A stretch of 64,000 nucleotides of DNA from Pleodorina starrii (Eukaryota > Chlorophyta > Chlorophyceae > Chlamydomonadales > Volvocaceae): the NCBI GenBank assembly GCA_030267565.1, contig BRXU01000004.1:5400501-5464500 (forward strand), written 5' to 3'. The position numbers were made by a program, and so were the translations under genes. Positions within the stretch are counted from its first letter, which is position 1. Each line of letters begins with the position of its first letter. A model generated the notes under the pieces. That model saw nothing but the letters and a program-made list of their open reading frames with translations, was not told the DNA's origin and made no database searches. Below, in pieces: positions 18,843 to 30,521 of this stretch.

Positions 18843-21800
18843 CTACTTCCCCTTTGTCCCCTTGCCCTTCCCCAGCCACCCACCGGGGCCAGCTGCCTTG
18901 CCGCCCCCGCCGCCGCCCTTCTTCGCCACACCGCCGCCGCCCACCGCCGCCTTGGCCTTGGCACCGGCCCTGCCGCTCCCCCCGCTCTTGCCCTTGCGGC
19001 CGCCCTTGCTGCGGCCGCCCTTGCGCCTGCCCTTGGCCCGCCCCCGGCTGCCCCCCGCCCCCGCCCCCGCCTCCATGCCGGCCCCTGAGGAGCGCCTGTA
19101 GCGCTTGTATGCGTTGCTTCCCGTGTACTCCTGCCCGTTCTCCACGTAAACCTGCGGGGGGAGGAGCAGGCGCAGGAGCAGGGGGAGGAGCAGGCGCAGG
19201 AGGGAATATTTACATACCGCAGTAGATCTACGGGAAGTAACCCAAGCGACGTTTGGCGAGTGAGAACCACGGAGAAGGAGGAAGACGGAGAGAAGGACCA
19301 CGGGGGAGGAGGAGGAGGACAACAGCAGCCAGGCGGGCATGGAAACACGAGTTGATGGGTGGACCGGCGTGTGGCACTCGGGAGGGGGTGCCGGTGAGGC
19401 GGGCGGCACGGGGGCAGGGCAGGGAGCGCGGGCCTGGGTGTGCGTAGATCGACAGCGGCGAAGGGGCGAAGGGACGAAGGGGGAATGGCAGACACTGCAC
19501 AGCACAGCTGTGACCCCTCATTGACCCAACATCCGCGACCGGGTCCGTTCGCCAACGGTCGCCTCCGCTCCTGATCGCTGCAGATCGTATCCACCAACAC
19601 CCAGCGCCCGGTCCCAGTCACCGGGGTGTTGACAAGCACCATCATCCATCAATGCACCCAGCCACCCAATACCCGGCACCCAGCCCCATTCCTGCCTTGA
19701 TGCCAACGTTGTTGGTATACCAGTGGCCGCCGCCTCCGCCTCCGCCAGCGTCGCCGCCGGCGTCCCCCGCCGCCCGCCTCGAGCGCGAGCCCCCACCTCC
19801 CCCATGTGACTGCGACTTTCCGCCGCGGACCTCCCGGGCCCAATCCATGAGCTCCGCGTCGGCACCCGAGCCGCCGCCGTATGCCCCGCCGCCGTATGCC
19901 CCGCTGGCGCCAAGGCCGTAAGCACCACCACCACCACCGGCGGCTGCCGCCGCCGCCTGCGGCGGCGGCGGCGCCTGCCAGGTGTTGCGGTGCATGGGTG
20001 CGACGGCCGAGTTGGCGGGTCCGTTGAACTGCTTCTGATAGAGGATGAAGACGGGCTCGTGGCGCGGCGCCGGCCTGGAACTCCAGGGGCGGGGCGGGGC
20101 AATGAGGGGCGGTGAGGTGAGGGGCGGGAAGAAAGAGGACCGCAGCCAAGGGAACAGAGGCGGCGTTTACGAAACGGATGGCGGCGGCGCGGGGCAGAGT
20201 ACAACGAGGCCAGTGTCTCCGCAGTCGTGCAGACCCGCCCCCGCCCCCGGCCCCCCGCGCGCAGGGCCTTATACAGGGACACGACGGTATTCTCTCCTAA
20301 ATTGGGGCTCCGGCGGAAGCGGGTACCACTGCCGAGGGAGTTGCACCGGGGCGTTGAGGGACAGAGGGTCTCACCCACCGTGGGTCGTATCCTCCGGCCA
20401 GGGCGGCGGCGGGCACAAAGTCCGGCAGCAGGGTCCACCAAGGTGCCGTACCCGCACCCGCACCCGCACCCGCCTGAAGCCCCGGCTGCTGTTGCTGTTG
20501 GCGCTGTTGCTGCTGCTGGTACGTCTGCTGTTGCTGCTGCTGGTACGGCTGCTGTTGCTGCTGCTGGTACGGCTGCTGTTGCTGCTGCTGGTACGGCTGC
20601 TGTTGTTGCTGCTGCATCGGCGGCTGTGCGAAGCCCTGGCCGGCAGCAGCCTGCAGCGGATGCGGCAGCGGCGGCGCGCCCGGGTGCTGGTAGCCCGGCA
20701 GGCGCAGGGGCGGCGGCTGCGGCTGGGCAGCCGCCGCCACCGTCGGCAGACTATGCCTCCGTGCAGCCTCGGCCCCGCCGCCACGGCCTGCACCCGCCTC
20801 ACCAAAGCTGTGCCGTCCCGCCGCCGGTCGCCCAGCAGCGCCAGCCCAGCCGCCACCGCCGCCGTCAACACCCGCGCGCCCGGGCGGCGGCGCCCCTTCT
20901 TCCTGCGAACACTCCTCTATGACGTCTTCCTCTTCCTGCCCGCCAGTGTCATACTGGGGGTGCAACGACGCTCGCTGATGGCGCGGGCCCGGGCCCCGCG
21001 CCGCCGCCGCGGCTGCCGCAGTACTGCCGCCGCCGCCAGCGGCGCACTGCGGGTCACTATCGCCATCCTCTTCGCCAAGCAACAAGGTCCGCCGCCGCTT
21101 CAAGCCTCGGGCCTGCGGCGGCGGCATCCCACCCTCCTCATCCTCCAGATCGGCGGGCTCGCCGCCCTGCCAGCTCCCGGGCGGCGGGCCGCCTCGTGCT
21201 GCGGCGCCGCCGCCGCCCCGCGCGCCGCCGGCGGCCTCCGCCACCGCTACGACTTCATCGTCGTCCAACAGTACGACAACCGGGACTGCGCCCGCGGAGG
21301 CTATGCGGTGATCGGCGGCGGTGGAGCCGCCGCCGCCGCCGCGCTGCCGCGCGGCGTCCAGTCCATCGTCCCCGTCGTCGTCAGCCAGGTCAATCGTGAA
21401 GGGCTGCCGGGCCGTTGCGGCGACCGCCGCCGCCGCTGCAGCGGCGGCTGCGGTGCGCGGCGGCTCCGGAGCGGACAGCCGCAGCCGCGGCCGCTTTTGG
21501 GGCGCCGGGTCCACGGGGCTGGTCGCGGCGGAGACGGGCGCGGACGCAGGCGGCGGCGGAGCCTGGGACTGGGGCGGCGGCGGCGGCGCGCGGCGCAGGA
21601 AGGACATGATGCTCTGGGTGCCGGCCGCCGCCGCGGCGTTCTGCTGCTGTGCCTTGGTAGTAGGCCCCGGCCGGCGCTTGGCAGCTGTGCCGGCGGAGCC
21701 GGCGGCAGCGGCGGCGGCAGCGGTCTGCTGCGATGGCGGCGGCGGCGGACCGGCCTGTGCTTCTCCGCGTCGAGGTTGCCCCTGCAGCCGATGCTGATGC

Positions 21801-24397
21801 TGCTGCTGCGGCGGCGGCGGCTGTGCCTGTGGCTGCCGGCACTGTGCTGGCTCCGGTGGCGGCTGTTGAAGTTGCGGCTGGAAGGGCTGGTGCTGCTGTT
21901 GCTGCGGCGGCGGATGAGCTGTCTGACGCTGTCGCAGCTGCTGTTGATTTTCGCCCGGCGGCGACCACGGCGGCGCCGGATGCTGCTGCGCGGGGCGGCC
22001 ACCTGGGCCCTCGCGGCGCGCCGGTGGCCGGCCCTGTGGCGGCGGCAGCCACCCCAGTTGCTGGTCGCCGCCTGCCTCGCCGTCGCCACCAGCCCCCACC
22101 TCCTCCCAGCCACCGGCGCCACCCACCTCCTCCCAGCCACCAGGCTCACGCCCCGGAGCACCATCTTCATGTGCATCCTCGAAACCCACATCCGCGTCAG
22201 CGAGCGGCGAGCCCCACGCGGCGGCGGCGCCGCCCTGTCGCCCCTGAGGGCGAGCCAGCGACCGCCTCCTCCTCGCTGGCAGCAGATCCACCAGCCAGCC
22301 CTCCTCCATGTCCGCATCCACGCCGCTGCCGCCGCCGCCTCCGGTTCCGGCGGCCGCCGCCTGCGGAGCCTGCTGCGGCCGCGTTTCCGGGCGGTAGCCG
22401 GGGCCGGGGCTGGGGCCGGGGTCGTCGGCCGCGTGGTCGTCGTCGAAGAGGCTGAGCAGGGGCGCAGGCGCGGAGCGCCGTCGGCGGTGCGCCGTTTGGA
22501 TGGCACGCGCCAGGGCGTCATCCGAGCTGGCCGGACCGGGACCGGGGCCTGTGCTGGCGGCGGCGTCCGCTGCCGCTGCGGCGGCGGGCGTGACGGCGGC
22601 GGCCGCTGCCGGGGAGGGCGCCGGCTGGCCACCCGCGCCGGGGGCCCGTAGGCGGCCTGCCGAGGAGCGGTGGGAGTCACCGCCAGAGGGGCCAGAGTGC
22701 TTTGCGCGGTGGGGAGGGTTGCAGGGGGTCCCGCGCTCGCTGACCTCTCGTATACACGAAAAGGAGTACAACCGCCACGCAGGCTCGGAATGCGGATCGC
22801 GGACCGCGAATCGGGGCCGTTCACGGTTCCGGCCACTGGCGGCAAGGCCCCTAGAAAGCTAGAACCCCCCGGGCCGCATAATCCCGCCCGTTGCCCCCCT
22901 GGCAACAGCTCACTCACCGGTGCCAAGGCGCGGTGCGATTCGCTGCGCTGCTGCGGGACGGCCCTCCGCCCCCGGCCTTGCACTCGGACCAGCCGCCAGC
23001 ACATCATCACGCCCCACAGCCGCCGCCACGGCAGCGGCGCTAGCGGCCGCTGCTGCGGCTCCGGCTGCGGCTCTCGCTCGCGCTCCGGCTCCAGCGTCAG
23101 CGCCGCCGCGTTGCGCTTCGCCGCAGCCCTCTCCTGCTCCAGCCGGAACGTGCCGCGCGAGGAGAGGTGCGGGCCGCGCTGCTGCCGCTGACAAGGGCCC
23201 CCCCGTCGGAACTCCCCCGGCCCAGCCCGTGCCAGCGGCAGCCGCAGCCGCAGCGGCGGCGGGGGCTGCGTTGGTAGGGCCGTGCAGCACGCCCGCCCGG
23301 ACTGCGCCCGGCGGCGCCGCCCTGGATGATGCTAGTCCCCCCCGAAGCAGGTTGAAGCGCGGGGCCGCCGCGCCTTCCCCTTCGCTGCCATCTTCGCTGC
23401 TGCTGCTGCCGCCGTCACTTTGGTCGCGAGGGGCATTGGCCTGCGCCTCGCCGCCAGGCGCTCGGACCTGGGCCGTGGTCGAGCTCGGGCTCAGCCCACT
23501 GGGCCGGCGGGAGGCCCCCCCGCGGCTGCCTGTGCCGCTGAGCGCGCCGCCGCCGCGACCCACATCGCGCCCACTTGCCCCGCGCGCAGGAGCCGTCGCC
23601 GCGGCGGCTACGCGGCCAATCGGCGACGGCGCGGGGTTCTGGTCGCCACGCTCATGGCACGCGCCTGCGCCTGCAGTAGCGGCGGCTGATTGTTCGATGA
23701 CACGGCCTGAGGGGGATATGCCGGAGGTGTGGGCCTTGGGAGGAAGCCCCCGGGTCCCGTTGGGGGCTTGGGCTGGGTTGACTTGTTGCAGGGGACTGCG
23801 CCGCGTGTTTGGATTAAGTGGCCGGCGGGCGGGGACCGACGGCTGAGGCCCTGCAGCAGCACTTCCTGCGGCACCAGCAGGATGCGGGAGCTGCAGTCGT
23901 GGCTGGGCTACGCGCGGCCGGAGCAGGTTGAACAGGGGTGCGCCGTCATCGCCATCGCCGTCGCTGTTCCCACTGCAATCGTCGCTGCTTGGGCTGGACG
24001 GGCCATGGCCGTCGCCTGCTGCGGCCGTTGCGTGGCTAACCCGCCCAGCGTCCGCAGCGGCTGTGCCACCAGTCAGTGGCGGCGCCTGCCGTTGCTCGCT
24101 GCTGTGCGCACCTGGCGCCCGTCTTGCTCCACCAGGCTCCGAAGCCGCAGAGGACTGGCGTTTGTCCTGTGGCTCCCCGGTTGACATGTCTTGGATTACA
24201 TGATGCTGCTGTAACATTAAACGTGTCCGGAGGATACCTCTGTGTTCGCGCCCGGTTCCCGCGCTTCCCGGGGTAAAGGGCGATTTGCGCAGTGCGTCGA
24301 GCAGGGATACGTTAGGCTTTGTATTTTTTACAACAGAGTCTCCAGCATCGTCAGAGTCGTCCGAGCAACTCTGAGATGCAACTAAGAAGTCGCTCAT
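18843..24397 (-). CDS. Large disordered protein with PCNA-box-like and SUMO-interaction-like motifs
   Basis: Four exons on the minus strand: 24397-22918, 22656-20379, 20074-19708, 19151-18843 (stop), giving about 1,477 residues. The first junction is firm by phase; the donors at 20379 and 19708 were chosen to keep frame and are less certain. Visible elements: three acidic Ser/Asp tracts each followed by a hydrophobic LxxLR/FNLLR element (about residues 11-37, 138-160, 327-353); TQSIMSFLRR at about 840-849, close to a PCNA-interacting box; two hydrophobic-acidic motifs, FTIDLADDD (about 913) and VVVLLDDDE (about 953), typical of SUMO-interaction motifs; basic clusters such as KRRRTLLLG; a poly-Gln/QQPY tract near 1200; then HEPVFILYQKQFNG, VYVENGQEYTGSNAYKRYRR and a Lys/Gly-rich tail. 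This suggests a nuclear scaffold acting at replication forks, by inference only. No enzyme domain seen. Confidence 0.6.
20484..20620. repeat. CAG/CTG-type 24-bp coding repeat (QQQQQQPY units)
   Basis: About four near-identical 24-bp units of CTGCTGTTGCTGCTGCTGGTACGG type inside exon 2 of the minus-strand gene. It encodes Gln6-Pro-Tyr octapeptides and is likely polymorphic in length. Confidence 0.8.
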
Positions 24398-25267
24398 TGT
24401 TTGGTTGCCACGGCTTTCACAGACGCTCTACAACCTCGTCATTCATTTAAAATACAAAACGTCTTGCGAGGGTCAGGTGAGAACCAAATTTAGCTTTTGT
24501 TTGACAACGTACATGAACAGCGTTTTTCGCCAATCGAAGGAGGCGGGTACCAATTCATAGCTCAATAGACGGCAGTAATGAGGCGAGTTCTTGCGTAGCC
24601 ATAATTGCCGCAGGTTTACAAAATGATGGATGTCAACGATGCTAAGCTGCAAGCATGCCTTTGCTGTCGTGCTGTGCGTGCTGTGGTTTAATTGCACGCA
24701 GACGTCACCATCGCGGCAGCGCATAGTTGCATTCCGTGACAGCTAGCGCCTCAGTCGGTAGCTGTCCAGCGCCCAGCAGGTCCATCCGCCCACCCACCCG
24801 TCCGTCAACATTCGTCGCCTATTCGTCGCCAACTCGTAGCACCACCCGTACCATCGACCTTGGCATATCGCACGCGCAGGGCGTCTTCCATTCGCAGCGA
24901 CCTTGGTGCGTTTGTTGCCCAAACGAACGATTCCAACGCGCGGATTTGCATGCATTTTGGCTCTACGAACAGAGGCGACAATTGTGACACCGTAAACCTG
25001 TCCAAACATCACCTGACCGCATCCTGTTTCGCCTGCCGGGCACGTCGGGAACCATGCTGAAAGCATTCACACATTGTACACAGGGCCGCACAGTAACTCC
25101 GATTCCCCGCTGACCGACGGCATTTCCAAGCCCTTCCCAGCACAGGAATGGAAAGGAATGGAATACGGACACCGGTGCCTACCGGTGACTGTCTTGGCCT
25201 ACAACTCGTCCGGAAGGTCCCGGAACCAATCAGAGCTGATACTGGGGTCGTTCAGGGGTTTCACGAC
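24398..25267. other. Upstream region of the large minus-strand gene
   Basis: No supported gene. Composition drops in GC compared with the gene bodies. Should include the promoter of the gene starting at 24397. Short ORFs on both strands (24473-24724, 24743-25066) show no recognisable motif. Confidence 0.35.
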
Positions 25268-25675
25268 TCACACCAAGACAGCCCTTCCGGCTTCCTTGGA
25301 ACCATAGGCGGCAGAAGTAATTTGCATGTCGGCAATTATCAGCCGCCTGTCCCCATTATGGGCCATCACGCCTCGGGTGGCTGTGAGCGAGGGAGCCCAT
25401 CTTGCCGGCTTGAGAGGGATTATGGAGACGAGGGATGCCGCGTCTGCAGCAGCTTTCCCACGGACGGTGCGCACGGGAATAAAGACAAATGCGTCGGTGT
25501 GGGCCGGCACGCTGGCGGCGTCCATTCTCATGAGGAAGGGCGACTTGCATTGGTGCGCTTTCCAGCGGCGGGCAGGATTCTTGGTCTGGCCGACGCACAC
25601 GCGAGCGTTTGGTTTGTGGAGCAGGTAGTAGGTGGTTATCTGCACGTCACTGTCGTGTGGCGCATCTGGGCGCAT
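25268..25675 (-). pseudogene. GIY-YIG nuclease-like fragment, probably from a Penelope-like element
   Basis: An ATG-initiated ORF of 135 residues with a clear GIY-YIG fold signature at its start: TYYLLHKPNARVCVGQTKNP followed by ARRWKAH. This matches the usual pattern of GIY, about ten residues, YIG, QT/ST and the catalytic Arg. Here GIY is TYY and YIG is CVG, and I cannot find the catalytic Glu further on (the helix reads GKAAADAASL). The nuclease is therefore probably inactive. In green algae, stand-alone GIY-YIG domains of this type are best known from Penelope-like retroelements with an N-terminal nuclease. No reverse transcriptase lies beside it, so this would be a relic. A divergent host GIY-YIG gene is the alternative. 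Confidence 0.5.
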
Positions 25676-28189
25676 CCTGGGCTCCTGGCGCAGGGTTTGG
25701 GGGAGGAGGCTCGGAACACTTCATGTCAGCGCCGTTTATTGGAGTCCCCACGCATCTCTTTTCGCGCCGTCAAATGACAACCTCTACAGGTACTGCTTTG
25801 TTTCAGCAACACGCTCGCAAGTCCCACCTAACTCCAGCGCTGATAGCACTTCCTGCCATGCCACTTCAGGTCGGACATCTCCACCCCCACGTGCCTGGAT
25901 CGTTTCTGCAGTCCCCACGTGATTCTGGCAGGCTCCAATGACGCGGCGTTGAAACACACACCTCTACTGGTTCGGTTTGGCAACGCCTCCGCAACTCTCT
26001 GGTGACTCCAGCGTGCTCTAAACATTACATTCTAGGTTAAACCGAAATGTGGTTTGCAGCCGAGTTCAAACCCGTGATACTGTACGGCACTTCGGGGTTC
26101 CCGTGCTGGCCTTCTCGGGGTTGGCCCTCGTAGGAACAGAGCCTCAGCGTGTTGCCGTCGGAGTGCTTTGTGCACAGCCTCAATCCTAACGCCGCTGTCA
26201 CTTGAACTTCGGTACCCCTATTTAGCAGCGGCGCGGCCGGTGTGACGTGTTGACGTGACTCGTGGCCTTTTGTTGGCCCTCCCCTCTTGCTGCGTTGTCT
26301 CAGGTTATTTGGGTTTGTCCCTCATGTTTCTCAGGTGTTTGGGGGTGTATGCGTGTAGGCCATCGCCAGTGGGGCGGCCTACGCGCGCGTGCAGACGCTC
26401 GCTTGCGGGTTGCTGTGTGTGACCGCGCCCTTGGCGGGCCCGGGCGATGCCCGGCGTTTCCACCTTTCCTAATTTGCACCTCCCTTCCTGGGAGACAATG
26501 GTGTGGGTTCTCAGGCGTTTTCGGTGACTGCGCTTGTAAGCGTCTGTGTTTGGGCGCATGGCGGACTCGACTCAAAGGCGGGTGGTAGGGGGATGGCATG
26601 GGATGGGGTAGGGCTCAAAGCACGCCGCATCAGATCACACACTCTTCCGCCACGTTCGTGTCAGGTCTTTGCACACTAGACACACTTGCACACTTTTGGC
26701 GCGCTCCAAAGAGGAGGGTGGCAGGGGGAGGGGGGAGGGCACGTCGTACCAGGCCTCGTCAGGTCATACACCTCTACCACCACGTTTATGAATCCTTTCT
26801 GAAGTCCATGCGTCATTTAGGCGCACTCGTAAAGGAGCACTGCACGACGAGGAGGGAGACTTGCAGACTTCTAGTTCGTCGCTACGAGCCCACCGTGCTG
26901 ATCCATACGAATTACCATACCGTGCTGTTCCAACTTCAGCTGCTGCGTTCATCAAAGCAGACATTATCGACTGAACTTCCGCGCTGTCCCTTGCCCGGCA
27001 CAACCAGCTTCTTCTGTTTCCGGCATTTTGCAAGTCGACCTTTCTAGTTACCCTCCACCACAAAAGGTATATAAGCTAGCTGCGGTGCGTACATGTAAAC
27101 TGCGAAATGGCCGCTCCACCAGGCTCTTGCTACGTGCACTTTTTACATATTCCAACTTCTTCAGCAGGGTCTATTCAGCCCTCCAACCAGCAGGACCTTT
27201 CAGGCCCGACACCATATGCGGCATCAAATCTCGCAGACGCGTACGCGTTTAGAGGGCCGTAGAAGCAGAACGCATTGAAATAATTCGCCAAAGTTTTCAG
27301 ACACCGCGACTTTCGCCCGCCGACGCACTCTGCGAACACGTCAGTCAAATATAATATCGATTCACAGAAGGACGAACGTACGCGTTCAATGGGCCAGAGA
27401 TGTCAAATGTACTGGTGACGACAGGCCTCGACTGGTGACGAGTACGGCACCAACGTCAGCTGGCGGCCCTGCCCCGGGAAGAAAGCCCGTGAACAAAGTG
27501 ACCGCCTAACACGTTAAAATGTAGCCGACGAATGTAGCCGAAAGGCGGCGCGGAATGTACGTCCGGCTGGACAGGTTGGCTCCTGTCTGCGCAACATCCC
27601 CACCCCGCATCCTTAAGAGTCCTTATGACCTTATTATGACCTCTGCAGGCATGTCGGGCAGCAAAGGCATGCAAAGACGCTGCGCGTTCTAGGCGCTCGC
27701 AGCCATGCACGCCTGGACGAGAATGGACGAGCCGGGGCCGTGAGAGCGGCCTGAGGGTACCCACGGGGTCCGGATTTGGTTATCATAAGGATATCCATGG
27801 AGGTGGAACCCCCCGGAACCCCGACGAGTACGGCCCGGAACGCCGTATTTTGTTAGGCATCGGCGTCCAAAGGGTTCCGGGCCAAATACGGTCTCACACT
27901 ACCTACAGGCATCACGTTTCCCATATCTTCATAGACGAATCAATAGATGTTAACATCCCTGATGCCAACGAGCCTGGATTTCGTACCACCTGGCCACTCT
28001 TGACACAACAAGTAAACTTTGGCACCAGCGGGATCACATTTTCCTTTGAAACAAGCACGAAACAATATGTTGTAAAGATTTCTTTCTCGCTACGCTATTT
28101 TGGGGCGGCGGTTATGGACTATACGCCCGATGACTACGCAAAGCTGTCTATACTTGGGGGGTCTCCTTCCTGGTAGACACTGTAGTTCT
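25676..28189. other. Repeat-derived and intergenic sequence
   Basis: No supported gene. Degenerate related segments containing CCTCTAC...GGT and ...GTCCCCACG motifs recur at about 25735-26020 and again near 26770, which suggests decayed retroelement ends. A frame open on the plus strand at 27850-28176 reads like protein (FIDESIDVNIPDANEPGFRT) and may be a 5' exon of the gene that follows, but I found no convincing donor. Confidence 0.35.
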
Positions 28190-30067
28190 TGTGGCATCAA
28201 TCATAACCATATACCATTGGAGAGTGAGCTACAGGAGTTCCTTATTGACGAGGGCATCGGGAAAGGACTTGCGTCGGCGTTCCTCCGGGCGTTTGTTTTC
28301 GACAAGCGCTGTGCTCCTGGCAGCAACGCAGACTATACAACACAGTGTAGTTGCACATGCAACGGCCAGAAGTTCACTTTTCGCGCCAATTTGCTCCATG
28401 TCCTGGTGCAAGTGACATTCTTGAAGCGGAAGGTGGGTTTTCCTGCGCAAAGACATATATGTTATGTCTTTGGGCCGCGTGGAACAATAACGCGTTGTGT
28501 GCGAGCTTGCGCGGTGCGTTTCATACTTACACGCGCACCCTTTTCCGCCCCCGCTGTTCCGTGGTCCCCATCCCCTTGCCGCCCTCTTGCCTGCCTCCCC
28601 AGGGGCTATGGCATGGTGATGACGAGGAGTGGTTCGCATCCTACGCGGCGGAGGCCTTCCACGTGCGCAGCAGGCTGAAACCCCAGCTTGGCGGCGTGTC
28701 TGGCGGTGGTGTGTTGGATTTGCAAGGCCTGACTCACCTCCCTCGCCTCCAGCAAGCAGCGGCGAAGCATCTCCGCACCTACCTGGATAGATCTTGGTTC
28801 CAGCAGTGGATCGCTCTAGTCGAGCGGCACGGCGCGTCAGCCAGGGTGCAGCAGGGCAGCGTTCTATGGCAGCCACCTGCACACCAACAGCAGGACAAGG
28901 GGTTCTTGGCGCAGCTGGTGGGGCGGGTCTTCGAGGCAGGCAGCGCCTTCCCCGTGCAGGGCATAGTCCCTTGCATAGCTCGTGCAGCTGGAGTTGAGCC
29001 CGATGGCTTGCGTGTGTCGATGGCGCACCTCGTGCAATCTGATGGCTACCTCTCGGAGATGGTCCTGGACAATGAGAGGACTTCACCAGCGTGGAGGGCT
29101 TTGATCTCCGGAAAGCTGAACGGTGAGGTATACAGCCACTAAAAGTTGTATTGGTTGGATGGGCCCGTGCCTGTTCGAGGGGTGGATGCAATTGGGTAGC
29201 GGATAGCGGGATTAATAGAGGGATGCCCTGCGTTTTCGTCCTCAATCTTCTGTGTACTCGCTGCCTGTATCAAAATTTACTGGGTGTTTGTCTTCGCATC
29301 TTCCTCATCTTCGAACGGCTATGCAGTGGAGGACCTTCCGGAACTGCAAACATCCATCGGCCTCTGCACAGCGGTGCGTGTCGCAACCGTGGCTGTCTCC
29401 CAGATGCGGCAACAGGAACTGGCATTGCACCTGGTGCAGCCTTCTTCAGTTTGGTTGTATCCTGGCTTCAGCGAGCCATTCACAGTCGACATGCCCTACC
29501 AGCCACCTGCGTGCTTGGAATTTGGGGCAAGCACGTCGCAATGCAAGCCGCTTCACCTCAACCTTCACCAGCAGGGGTGCAAAATGGGTGGCTTTCGTCT
29601 CGTTGCTGGCTACGATGTGATGCCAACTGGGTTCCTCGACAGCGCATCGCCCAAGGTACTCCTGTCTGCTAATCCGGATGGCACCATCGTCTGCTTGCCC
29701 CTATTCTTAAAGCCGCAAGCATCATCACACGCGCCGTCAGTCAGCCTCAGTGAAGTGCTCCTCCACCGACTTGTGGGCAGATCGTCTGCTGGTGGGCGCT
29801 TGGCTGGATCCCACGGTGTGGCTGGTGCTCCAACCGACACTGCAGCTGCTCCTGTCCCTCCACCGCCTCCCGACCCTGACGAACCGCAGACAGGCATACG
29901 GCAGTCACCATGCGGTGCAGTGCGGCAGCGGCAGGCCTCAAAACGGGGGCGTAAAGATGCCACTGACGCTACGTACTCACCAAGCGGCAGCAGCAGTGAC
30001 AGCGGTATCACAAGTAGCGATGGTAGTGACGACTGCAGCGACGACACCGGCTGTGGTGTGCGGGGCC
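28190..30067 (+). CDS. 5' exons of a split gene leading into the cassette array (function unknown)
   Basis: Exons with consistent phases: one ending at 28405 (start unresolved; acceptor perhaps 28234 or earlier), 28603-29122, and 29327-30067. The middle exon reads GLWHGDDEEWFASYAAEAFH onward; the third starts VEDLPELQTSIGLC and ends in an acidic Ser/Asp tract (SSDGSDDCSDDTG) followed by GRKRS-like basic residues if read through. The final donor is GGGGCC|GTAAGCG at 30067, leaving phase 1. That is exactly the phase needed by every cassette exon in the following array, so I infer that this is the N-terminal part of the gene whose C-terminal part is a DOT1-like methyltransferase at 52947-54139. 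No known domain seen in this half. Without the splice, translation would run on to a stop at 30088-30090. Confidence 0.6.
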
Positions 30068-30521
30068 GTAAGCGTTCGGTTTGCGTGTAGCGTTCGGTTT
30101 GCGTGGATAGGTGGGCACAGCCCGGGGGAAAAGGGTCAGGGTCACTAATCTCGGGCAGGCTTCGTGACTCTCCGGCGCTAGAAGCGTGCCCAAGCCCAGC
30201 ACATCCCCTCTAGCATCGTTGCAACATTCCTTGAGAGCTGGCAGCCAGTCTGCGGTGAAGCGGCAACCCCTCAGCCTTGCGCACGACTCAGCACCGGCGA
30301 TGCCCTGGCAATGCCAAGAAGCAAGGACGGTCCCCCATCTGCTGGGCTGAGCCTTTTTTGCCCGTGGTACACACAGGCCCAGCCGGAAGGCCGCCGTGCG
30401 AGGGCGACTACCCGCTCACAGGCGGCCGCGGCACCACTGCCCCTCCGCCCAAAGCCGGCCAGCAGGTCTCGAGGCCGGTCCCGGCTTGGCACGGCCGGGG
30501 GGCGGCTGCCCTCCTCGCCAG

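Noticed and set aside
20045..22651. 868-residue plus-strand ORF
   Set aside because: It is the mirror of the minus-strand exon 22656-20379. Its translation is Arg/Leu/Ala-rich with no domain, while the minus strand has motif-bearing sequence and consistent splice phases.
27850..28176. Plus-strand frame as a confirmed first exon of the split gene
   Set aside because: The sequence looks protein-like, but I found no good donor that would join it in phase to the exon ending at 28405.
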